In this document: piece after piece, positions 53,438 to 64,000 of the stretch
Numbering within the stretch: position 1 is the stretch's first letter
Layout: each line of letters starts with the position of its first letter
Assembly: GCA_951799445.1 (NCBI GenBank)
Contig: OX637296.1
Coordinates: forward strand, 24,800,001 to 24,864,000
Reading direction: 5' to 3'
Source of the DNA: Pseudisothecium myosuroides
Lineage: Eukaryota; Streptophyta; Bryopsida; Hypnales; Lembophyllaceae
DNA length: 64,000 nt
The notes under the pieces: model-generated
The model's database searches: none
Told to the model about the DNA's origin: nothing
Seen by the model: only the letters and a program-made list of their open reading frames with translations
Position numbers and translations under genes: made by a program

Positions 53438-56400
53438 ATATGGGTGAATGCAAAAAACACCTGTACAGTAAGGTCTACTTCATTTATGAATTTTTGAAAT
53501 CCTAGGGAAGGAAATTCCACATCTGCCAACTTTGACAGCCTCCCGAGGGCTCAAAAATTGGTCTTTGACCATAAATTTTTTACCACAATATCATCTTTAA
53601 GTTAATTATACATGTGCCAAGTTTCAAGGCCTAATGATTTACACAAAAATAGATATTCAAAATCTACCAACATATGTAGTTGTGAGAAACAATTTCACTA
53701 CTACTAACTCTGACACTATCCCAAGGGTTGAAAAAGTGTTTGTTTACCATGAAATTTTTATGATTAAATCATCTCTATTTTAATAATATGTGTGCCAAAT
53801 TTCAAGTTCAAAAGATTCACACAAAAAAGAAATGCTAGTTCTACCAATGTGTATAGCTGTGAGAAAAACTTCACTACTACCAACTTTGACACTATCCCAA
53901 GGGCTGGAAAAAAACCATTTTACTATGAAATTTTTGGCATGAGATCATCTTTATATTGATAAAATGTATGCCAAATTTCAAGGTCAAAATATTTACCAAA
54001 AAAAAGATATTCTAATTCTACCAATATGTGTAGTTGTGAGAATGACTTTCTACATCCGTGTGAAATTTTAACCCAAAAAATGACACTATCCCAAAGGTTG
54101 AAAAAATCGTTCTCACAACTACACATGTTGGTAGAATTACATTTTTTTTGTGTGTGAATCTTTTGAACTTGAAATTTGGCACACATGTTATTAACATAGA
54201 GATGATTTAATCATAAAAATTTCATGGTAAATGAAAAAAATTTCAACCCTTGGGATAGTGTCAAAGTTACACTATAAGAAACCATCGTTTTTGGTGATGT
54301 TGGCATATAACACAACATGTTATTTTTAACAAAGGAACATCACAAGATTAGAGTCGTTGAAAAGCTGTATTTTGTGAGATGTTGTGCAAAACGTGTGGAC
54401 ATTTGTGCTGAAACAAGAGGATGCCAAAAATGACGATGTTGTTTTTATAGACACCAACAATCGTGCAGGTATGTTTTTTCCTAACGTTATAGAAAAAATA
54501 TGATTGTGAGTGTAATGTAGATTTTGCCTACTCGACAAAACCCCACGACAAATAAATATAGGGGGGTAATTCCTTTAGGAAAGGTCAATAAGTCTGATGT
54601 TTTATGACTAAAGTCACTTGTTTTGTATTGTGGATACTTGTTTACTTTGTTTTGTAGTTTGATTTATAGACAACAACCCAAGGAAATATTCCTAATGTCA
54701 ATTTTCACAGTCCAAATCCAAATGCTAAATATAAGACACAATGTATGGCGTCTCAGTCCTGTCTAGTGTGTGGTTCGCGTCAATTACCAAGTCAATTGTC
54801 CGGGAACGTCAATTTGTCTTTGTGAATGTATGCTCTAGCCACTTAATAATAGTATATAAATAACTTGCAAGTATATTGAATTCAATCCTCTTTTCTTTCT
54901 CTCCTTATTCTAGCAATTCTACAAAGATTCTTTAATTATTGTAGGAAAGGAATAATTCTTCCCTTTTATTTGAACAATCTTGTCGTCAGCCCAATTGCTC
55001 AATGTCTTGTAGGTCAATTGACTTGCTAATAACTTATGAACAAAACCATAGAGAAATGGGACCTATAGCCACCATTTGGCCTATTCACTAATGCATAGTC
55101 AATTTGCTACCAACTACAAGCTACATGGTCGACTTGACTATTACTATAGACTTAGTACTAAAAACAAATCTCAACAACTAAATATACTCTATATGAGATT
55201 TGACACAATGGCAAACTTCAAATGTAAATAGTTTCTATTCAGTTTACAATTGAATTTTGTCAATTTGCCTTACAGCTTACCTTAATTTGCAACTGGACTC
55301 AGTCAATTTAGAACCAGTAACTAGACTTAACCAGTTTTCCCGTCAATTAGACTTGGTTCGGACTTCAACCAGAGCAGTAACACACTGTTGCAGTAGTTAC
55401 TTTAGAACTCTCAATTGGTCAATTTCCTCGACTTTATGTGCATATTGACTAACTCACATCCATTAGACAATTGCCAGAAACTCCAATGATATTAGATATG
55501 ATCAAAACATACAAGATACAATATTAATTTGACGGTATTTCTCTGCAAACAAATTGGTTAATTCACATGGTTGGAACGAATTCTTATGATTGAAATTATA
55601 CTTGAATTCTATCTGTCAATTAAACTCTAATAGTTCACTAATTCACAGCATTATGCACATTGACCAGATTAAATTCAATCACTGCGTCAAGTAGGTATTT
55701 ATGCACACATCAGTCCAGCAACTTCATACAGCATCATCTATTAGACTTAAACAACTAATTACACATACACACAAGATTTAACTATACATTGACATCACAC
55801 AAACAGGCTAATTTATCAATTTGCTAGTGTTGAGTAGACGATGCTTGAGCTTTCGGAGTTAACACAAATACTTCACAAACACAAATTAGAATTCACAACT
55901 TCCATATTTAAACCACTTATGGTTACTCCCAAGATTATTACAACAGTCAATTTGACACAGCCTGAAATTTAATTATACCGTATAAACATTCTTGATGCGG
56001 TCCAATTGTCCTCAAATTAACACAACCGTAACAAGCAGTCAATTAGACATACATTTATCAATTAAATTACAGCATCAAGTAGACCGGTAACTTGTCATTC
56101 ACACACACACAGGTACTCTCAGTCAAATTGACAACCTTCAGTATTTAATATAATCCAGTCAGTCGATTTGACTCGCAGTTCGCAATTCTAGCACGTTAAA
56201 TATATTTCACAATTTCTCAAACAGTCAAGTAGACCGGAGATACACAGTTTACGATTCAATTCATTCTCAATTAATTTCATTCGCATTCACAGCAATTCTC
56301 ATCGCAGCTCATTATCAAATAGACGAGATTCTATATTCAGTCCATTATCGCAAATTCACAAACTCAGTCAAGTAGACGATAACTTTACGCACACACCAAG

Positions 56401-59400
56401 TTGTATGAGAATTCTTCAGTAATAGACAATCCACGCAAATTTTCAAATCACACACACAGGGAACTACACATACAAGGGAGCACAGTCAACTTACGCGTTC
56501 CGTTCAAATAGACCTGCTCGTTTCTTCGCTTCTCCACCGCACAGCCGATTCACTCAGCCGACTAGACGATCACAACTTCGCACAGCACAAGCAGATTCAC
56601 TCCACCAATTCGACTCAAGAACACAGACAAGAGAGACAATTGACGATTGAAAACTCGCAGAAAATTATATTCACAAAAGTACGAGTGCACAGGTGAGTCA
56701 TACAACTTTGGTATGAACTGAAAACAATGAAATTCGACCTTTGGACTTATAGTCCCAAAAATGCAAGACAACTCTTCACGGGAAGAGCTACCTAGGCTAT
56801 TTGACCCTTTTCATATCATGGCAAATTGCCTCTTTTAAATCTGGAGAATTCCACCGTTCCAAGTCTTGAGTAATATTTACACATCTATTAGACTTGCAAG
56901 TGGAAACAAGACAAAAGAGTAACCCTATTTACACTCTAGAGTCAAATAGACAAGAAAAGCTGAAAAATATGAAGACGACAGTGAGACAAGAAATTCCATC
57001 ATTTTCTAGTGTGGACATTTTTGTGCTGTACGTTCTATAATACATAATTTATGAGTCCATTTGTAAAGAAAAGAGGGCCACAACAAGTTCCAAAAGTGTT
57101 CCCCTTGAAAATATGAATGATTGCCAAAGAAGTCATTGGATAGATTAAAAAACATATATTGGTTGTGCAATTAAAATATAGAAATACTACTTTATATGTA
57201 TTGGACAAAAAATTGTACCTTGTACTTAAAAATTCATATAACTTGTTCATACTGCTCTATAGTTCGCAAGAACTTGGAAGGCTTTGAGCTATCATCTTGT
57301 GCAGGTTCGCCAAACATAAGTCGGAGAGTGTATTTGACTATTTTCTGAGAAATAGAGAACCACCGAACAAACACGAAAATAATTCAAAAATCTATAATTT
57401 CACACTGTAGGTTCAAACTCCACAAAACAAAGCCCTTGCACCTTTTCCGAGGGCTTTCCGAGGCTACCAAACATGTGACCAATGGACGCAGTGTCCAAGA
57501 GATCTCACCGTAACAAACAGACTATTTTAAGGTTATGCATGGATGTTCACACTAAGAAGACTACATTCATACAACTTCATCCAGTTAGTAGTAGGGTCTA
57601 GGACTACCGGTATTCAATCTCTACCACTACTTAACTTACTTGAATGGCGAGTTCTTGAGATTGTGAGCCGTGCAGCTCGGAATGCCGATAGAAATCCTAC
57701 TTAAAGTGTCGCGCATTTCGCATTATCGTTGTTGCGCCACCTGCACATTTTTTTTTTTTTTTGTCTTGCATTCCTGCACGTCAACCTGCACACCTGAACT
57801 CTGAGGGCCTCGAACTCTTAGAGCAGTACATGTCTTCGTCAATCACAGATTGCAATTTTATAGCCATGCATTCTCGTCTGTGAGAACTGTCTGTGAGAAC
57901 GTAAGACTAATCAAAGTCGCATGGAACAGCACGTCGAACTAATCAGTAGTAGCAAACGTCAACCTGCACACCACAAATAGGACGTCAGATTTCATCCATT
58001 CGACGTCAGATTTTTTGGATGAATATTGACGGAAGGGTCCGATCAAAAGTATTGCCACGTATCACTGTCCGTCTGCGTGGCAGTGACGTGGCTCACACAT
58101 GGCAGATTTGTGAGAGCTTCAAACAGCTCGTAGGAAAAGATGTTTTATGAGAACATACTACTTTGAGCCCTGTTTTTGCAAATTTTCACACGTTTTGAAC
58201 ACGTCAAATTATAAGGGATTTTGGGTGATGTCAATGTCCACAAGAATGTATGTTATTGACAACAGGTATACATGTTTTTGCACCTGTCACGATGAACGAT
58301 GGTTTCTTATAGTATTAGTAGTAGTGTTTCTCACAACTACACATGTTGGTAGATTTTGAATATCTATTTTTAATGGGGTCTTTTGCACTTGGAACTTTTC
58401 ACACATATAATCAACATATAGATGGTCCTATAAAAAAAATTCATAGCAAAAGAAAAAAAATTCAGTCCTTGGGAGGGTGTCAAAGTTGGCAGTAGTGAAA
58501 TTTTTCTCATGGCTACACATGTTGGTAGATTTCAAACATCTTTTTTTAGTAAATCATTTGGCCTTGAAATTTAGCACACGTATAATTAACTTAAAGATGA
58601 TGTTGTGATAAAAATTTCATAGTCAAAGACCAATTTTTGAACCCTCGGAAGGTTGTCAAAGTTGGCAGATGTGAAATTTTCTTCCCTGCAATTTCAAAAA
58701 TTTGTAAATGAAGTAGACCTTACTGTGCTATTTCGTATCACACCTTGCGTTTTGATTTGTTATTTGGCCATAACTTTTGCGTTTTGGCTCCAAATGACTC
58801 AAGATTTATAGGTAAGGTACTCATGACTATTATACACCTTGCCTAATTTTTTTGTAATTTTCAAAAATAGTTTGCTGTCCAAAAGTAGCCCCCGATTTTA
58901 TGTCACACTTGCCAATTTGGATTTTTTTAGTACTATTTAGTACCCGAAAAAACGAATTTTGAGCTGAAATTTGGAAGAGATGGTCTTCTAGTAGACTTGT
59001 AGCAACTTTCTAAAGGAATTCTAAAAATAATTAATTGTGTGTGGTGTGGAAGTCTACAAAGTGTGCTTCTTTTTGCTTACATTTTGTAACATATAAAATA
59101 TTATTTTGGAATTTTTTGGGTGATTGAACATCTCCATAGAGTTCTTAAAAATGACCAATTTCCATTTCATGTATTTACTTTTTTCTATTTTTAACTAATT
59201 TAAACATCAAAGTATTCATTTTCTTGAGATTTGGCACTTTTCTAGTTCTCCTGCTTAGAGAATTTTTTAATGAATTTCCTTTGGTAGTTACCTTCATCTT
59301 AAAGGCATATACATTAGCCATATTTTTTTATTTTTTAAAAATTCTTTTCTAATTTTAAAGTACTGCAGAAAAAAATAATGAGTATTGTCAAAACGCAACA

Positions 59401-59433
59401 AAATCGGCAGGTGTTTCTTGCATTCACCCATAT
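53438..59433. repeat. Large interrupted palindrome with two insertions in its right arm
   Basis: Left arm 53438-54046, itself made of ~176-bp units (CCAACTTTGACAC-like starts near 53525, 53704, 53880). Right arm is found in three pieces: about 54110-54269, 58318-58726 and 59408-59433. The outermost match is ATATGGGTGAATGC against GCATTCACCCATAT. The spacer at the centre is about 60 bp. The gaps are the CACTA-like element and a 681-bp stretch at about 58727-59407. Confidence 0.8.
54270..58314. mobile_element. CACTA-like non-autonomous element, 4.05 kb, TSD TTA
   Basis: Left end CACTATAAGAAACCATCGTT; right end inverted TACTATAAGAAACCATCGTT, 19 of 20 identical. TTA duplications at 54267-54269 and 58315-58317. 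Removing the element plus one TTA restores the palindrome arm (GTGTCAAAGTTA-GTAGTAGTG), which matches the neighbouring copy GTGTCAAAGTTGGCAGTAGTG near 58478. The interior has no transposase ORF. It carries a cluster of GTCAA-N-TAGAC motifs (54.9-57.0 kb) and one R1 repeat near 57437. A less AT-rich stretch at 57660-58140 may be captured host DNA. Confidence 0.85.
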
Positions 59434-62400
59434 ATTTTTTTCACACAAGAAAACTCTTCAAGTGTAGTATTGATTTTTTATTGATAAAGACTTAGAACTT
59501 GAAGGTATTCAACATTAGAATTGCAGCAAGTAAAGACTTAAAATAGACCAAACAAACTTTGAATTTGAAAATTGCAAGGTTGAAATAAATTTTATTAGAA
59601 GCAAGATATTGTAAAGACCTTTGCAAATCATGTTAGAAAAAAAAATCTTATTGATGGTATTGCACAGATATAATTGTGACCACTTTGCAAAACCAATCCC
59701 TATATAATTTTGCTAGAAATGTACACCTTTGAAAATACCAATCTACATTCTATTTTGGGTACACTTACAATGAGCACTTTAAACATTTGTAGTTCATTCA
59801 TACGATGTCCTAAGAACATGTGCTTTGAGACTATTTAGAATCTTCTTGCAATTGCTAACAAAATTCTATAGAAATTAGGATTGTTTTAACAAGCATATTC
59901 ATATTCATATGATTATTTGGTCACTATAAGATGTAATTACTTAATCTATTGTTCATTAATATGAATAGCAAGTCCTACTTGAAGTACATGTGATGTGCAT
60001 TGCAAAGAGAGAAGAACAATTTCATGACACTAATCTTACCATTTACACCAAAAAAAAATCATTCATATGTTTTCACGGAGGCATTTTAAAAATTAGATGT
60101 GAGAAGTTGTAGAGAATACTTAAAAAGTCTATATTTAGCCTATCTTTGAAAGATTGGCCATTGGAGATCATGGCTTTTCTTATATTTTGTATAGATTTAT
60201 TATATTTTTTAGTTTGTAGTATTTGTACATGTTCATTGCAACATAAAAATGCTTGCAACTACCGTATGTATCTCTTTATGATTATTCAACATGATAGTAG
60301 ACATGTTACATTTAAGTATTCAATTGGCCACAAAAAGTGTTTGAAGACATGAAGTTCTCATGTTCTATTGGCCCAAAAAAGTATTTGAAGACATTCCCCA
60401 TATGTTTTCTATGCATTTTTAATATGCATTTATGCAAATTCTATATTGGAATTTAAATAATTGAGTGACTTGTGAATCCATTATATTTGAGTTATTCTAA
60501 AAGTTGTTTAAATTTTCTCCCTCTATTTTAAAATGATCTTCATATTAGATAAAATGTTATAGATTAAGGTTAAAAAAAACATTTTTTCAAAAAAAATTGA
60601 GTTGTACGTAGAGTTCATTTCACTCCTATCATCTTGCAAATTTGAATTTCACATTAGTTTTGAAAGTGTGATTTTGGAGCACTTAAAAATAGGATTTTGA
60701 AACTATTTTTAAGGAGTACTGCTAGCCAGTAGTTCTCTAAGTTCTTGTGTTGCTTTTTTTTTGGTCTTTCCATTGTCCACGTCAGAGTCTCAAAAAAGGT
60801 GGTGTGTAACTCTCAAGTACATTTAGGATATTCTGAGCACTATTCACAAATGTGAATTGTGCACAAAATGTGATTGTCAAGGCTTGATGGGGATTTTGCT
60901 TGACGTAAACAATGCATACATGTGATTATTAGGGCTTGTTTTCCATCAAAATTGAATATATCCAGGAACTGCTGTAATTTGGAGACGTTTGGCCTTCCAA
61001 CTCGTCATCATCCACTGAGTGGGAGTTTTTATCGAATCACCACATGTTCTTTGATTTTGATTATCGTAACATGCATTGATGGCCACAGAAAAAATGCTAA
61101 ATAAATAGTCCACCAATTGTCTATTTAAGCCACAAAAAAATCCATCTACATTCCTCATTGTCGAGGGCAGTGAATATTTTAAGTATCCCGGGCAACCGAG
61201 CGACACACTAACGCAAGGTTAGTAGAGTTGTCACGCTGGCTACTATACAATCATCTGTATAGTGGATATAGCGACTTAGTTTTTGTGGCACTTTTCTACT
61301 TTATCGACAATGTTATGGCAATCCTTCAATTTTCAAAGTCATTCTTTTGGCTAATGTAATTCAATACCTTTGTCCCATTCAATTTGCCTGGAATGGCTCA
61401 GATTATGCAAAACACGCTCGTGGAATACAAGATGGATACAAAAAATTCGAAGAGCAACACAAATAAGACAAAGAGGAATATGAAATGCACAACAATGCAT
61501 TTTGTTCATGCAAAAAGCAATTTCTCTGGGGAGTTGACCCCCAGCCATGAAGGCCTTACCCAGATGCAATGAGCAATCCCACCCACCCTCAATCTAGTTA
61601 TTAAATTGAAAGAACAACTTAGAACTTCAAATTTGTCGCTTTCATGGAAAATAAACTTACATATCTATTCTTCGTTGTAATTTCTCCTTCTGCCATGAAG
61701 TAATTGCCTTACTCATAAGAAAGGTTTGCAAAATAAAGAATTCTTGTGAAATTAGCTTGACACAAGTGTCAACATGCCTTCCAAATCATTTTCTTGGTTT
61801 GAACTTCATGAAGTTCAAAGTGGAAAATATGCATTCATTTTCCACGCTGCTCAATATTGCACAAATGGAGATTTCTACTACCTTTATGAACTCAGACAAC
61901 CAATTCTACATTAATATTAAGGCATTTTGTTCAATGTGAACCCACTCCTCTGTTACATGGTTCTGGTCTCTTGATTTGTCCATGGCCTCCATTTTCATGA
62001 GACTTCATTGTTAATTTGAACAGCCACATATGCAAGGCGAGTAGCCTTCTATCAACAATGGAATCAACTTACTGACAATCGAGCTTCTCTTATGTCCTAA
62101 AATTCACCATGCGCACAACTTTGAAGTGAGACCGCAATGTCTTCACATTAAGGTAAACTGATCATGGCATTTGGATTGCAACCAATATTGAAAGAATATT
62201 ATTTTCACTGCATTCATCAACTCAATCTTCAAAAATCAGACATTCAGCTCAAGTATGAGCATTTCCGCTGCATTTCAACATTGAGCTTCTATGGAGTTAA
62301 TGACTCTTGTCATATTCTCCCTATTCACTGACAATTTTTGCCACTCACTCCATAAATAGAATATGTGAGATAAGTATGCCTACAAATGCAGAAGGCAAGA

Positions 62401-62529
62401 GACTCCACCCTAATATTCAGATCGATCACCCACTCTTGACTAATAGAGTAAGAATGATCATAGACAATATTATAAAACATCTCAAAATGCTACTTCTGTT
62501 ATGTCATGTTGTTGTCACATAACATCACA
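59434..62529. other. AT-rich spacer
   Basis: No gene recognised. Sequence next to the transposase relic (about 61700-62529) may contain further decayed transposon, but I could not read a family motif in it. Confidence 0.35.
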
Positions 62530-63272
62530 TACAGTTTCTTTTGATAGATTTTTATTGCCGCTATATAGTTACTCACAAAAACATGATTAGATTGAACGAA
62601 TTTCATCAATGAATTCACCAAATCAAGTAATGGCATGAGGCAATGAAGAGCTAATAAAGTATCAATGTCACACAACATGTCATAATTATGTCAGACAGTC
62701 TTCTTGGTAGCAACCTACTTGACATAGTATTTCGGCTCCTTTACAGCTGCATCCTTGTATATTTTTACGATTAGGGTCTTGTACTCCCCCATGAATCTTT
62801 TCAATGAAGCAAGTAAGGATAGCCATCACGTTTTGACATTGCGGAGCAGACAACATCTCTTTGTTTCCACTAAGTCGGCAAGCTTTTGATATTTTAAGTA
62901 TCATTTAGAACTGATGCTAAAGTAAACGTACATGGCTTGGCACAACGCTTTCACTTTTGCCACGATAGGCAAATTCAACAAAGGCTCCATGGCTAAATTA
63001 ACGTGATGTATTATATAGTAAATCCTAAACATGAACGGGATTAAGTGTTGCTCCATCTGCATGGTGATCCCATTTTTACACCCTTTAGAGACCGACATTC
63101 CATTCACCCCAAAATACACAAAGCGAATTGCTACCTTGACTTCAGAAAGCCTGAAATAATGTACAAATATTCCTTTAATGGTCTCTCTCAGAGTCAAAAG
63201 CCCATTGCCATTTTGAAGTCTACTTAAAGACAACAAAATGGGGATTCTTTTGAAGCCTATGCATATATACAC
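62530..63272 (-). pseudogene. Decayed hAT-type transposase (DUF4371-like)
   Basis: Minus-strand frames read like the middle of hAT-derived DUF4371 proteins. The upstream piece (about 62901-63200) has FGVNGMSVSKGCKNG, then a zone around HHVNLAMEPLLNLPIVAKV. The next piece, in another frame (about 62690-62890), has KLADLVETKR and RNVKT followed by FMGEYKTLIVK. The last (62530-62690) has LCDIDTLLALHCLMPLLDLV with VFVSNYIAAIK. Frame changes and in-frame stops separate the pieces, so no intact protein can be made. N- and C-terminal parts are not recognised. Family call rests on remembered domain patterns, not a search. Confidence 0.6.
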
Positions 63273-63770
63273 ATAAATTGACAGCCAAGACTAGATAACA
63301 ATTGTATTGATCTCATTTGCACTTAAAGAAAAGAATCAGACCTTTGAAATAATCTACGTGATGTCCTCAGTCAATGCCATGCAGAAGTGATATGTCATTT
63401 TCTACCCCATTACAGTATTCTATTTTTTCTTTGAAAAGTCTGGCATTATCAAAAGCTCAAATAACTTCTTCATGCTCTCATATTGAGTCAACGGCTAACC
63501 TTACATAAACAACCACATAATGCCTCGTAATTATACAATCTTTCGTTCCTCCTTGCACCACTTGCTGCACCATAATATTCTTAGCCCTACATAATCGTGC
63601 TAAATAAATTTTCTCAATTTTCATACATATTATTGCCGAGAAAGTAGTATTGATCTGCGTTAATCTTTCCAAAAGAAGTTGTGGTCTTTTTTCTGTCATA
63701 GTGCTTTCAAAACAAATTGAGTTTGAAGACTAATAGTTTTTCTTTTCTCTCAACCTCAGAACAAACTCAG
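63273..63770. other. Spacer beside the transposase relic
   Basis: AT-rich; may contain the missing N-terminal part of the decayed transposase, but no motif was recognised. Confidence 0.3.
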
Positions 63771-63951
63771 GGTTTTCATATCGGACGGAATCTTACTGTT
63801 CATGGACGAATCGGACGAATCTGCGTTGACTGGCTGCAACCTTTGGAGGCCAATAACTTTTGGAAACATTGACCAAATCGGGCATGTGAAATGTTTTTCG
63901 GCATCTACATATTTGTCCGTGAACAATAAGATTCTGTCCGATATGAAAACC
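63771..63951. repeat. Inverted repeat with ~40-bp arms
   Basis: GGTTTTCATATCGGACGGAA at 63771 pairs with the inverted right arm GGTTTTCATATCGGACAGAA ending at 63951. Arms continue through TCTTACTGTTCATGGAC versus TCTTATTGTTCACGGAC. The loop is about 100 bp. Probably a small DNA element near the hAT relic. Confidence 0.75.
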
Positions 63952-64000
63952 TTGAACAAACCTGACAGCATATTTGTTGAATTGTGTTGTTTTCACCAAG

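Overview
This is eukaryotic nuclear DNA from a land plant. It has intron-rich genes with GT..AG borders, a receptor-like kinase with 72-nt LRR exons, a BIM-type bHLH factor and an S1/P1 (ENDO/BFN) nuclease. Small introns, a single-exon lineage-type membrane protein and the repeat style would suit a moss or other non-seed plant, but that placement is a weak inference. Roughly a quarter of the window is gene; the rest is AT-rich DNA full of small DNA transposons, foldback elements and minisatellites.

Layout. 1-2003 (-): secreted S1/P1 zinc nuclease, cut by the window's left edge. 2004-7687: AT-rich repeats, an En/Spm-ended MITE and nested TTAA-flanked elements. 7688-13096 (-): LRR receptor-like kinase in 16 exons whose phases all close (841 aa). 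13097-19400: dimeric repeat array, a long foldback, and two inverted ~0.95 kb TTAA elements. 20043-20645 (+) and 30808-31431 (+): two small intronless paralogs, basic at the N-terminus, with an acidic C-terminus ending in a possible ATG8-interacting motif. 25931-27985 (-): intronless multi-pass membrane protein whose stop codon lies inside an inverted repeat. 32883-34715 (+): Mpv17/PMP22-family membrane protein in 4 exons. 37394-42568 (-): BIM-type bHLH transcription factor in 11 exons (761 aa). 42569-44350 and 48905-49310: two G+C-rich islands with no convincing gene. 44350-64000: gene-poor, with foldbacks, a large palindrome split by a 4.05 kb CACTA-like element, and a decayed hAT-type (DUF4371-like) transposase at 62530-63272 (-).

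I saw no operon-like or pathway clustering. The genes look like ordinary neighbours separated by mobile DNA. The observations most worth checking are the TTAA-inserting, CCC-ended element families (piggyBac-like signature), the palindrome whose pre-insertion state can be rebuilt by eye, and the paralog pair with a conserved acidic C-terminal W-x-x-V motif and a 36-bp repeat expanded in one leader. All exon borders were derived by hand from reading frame, splice consensus and phase; none has transcript support here.
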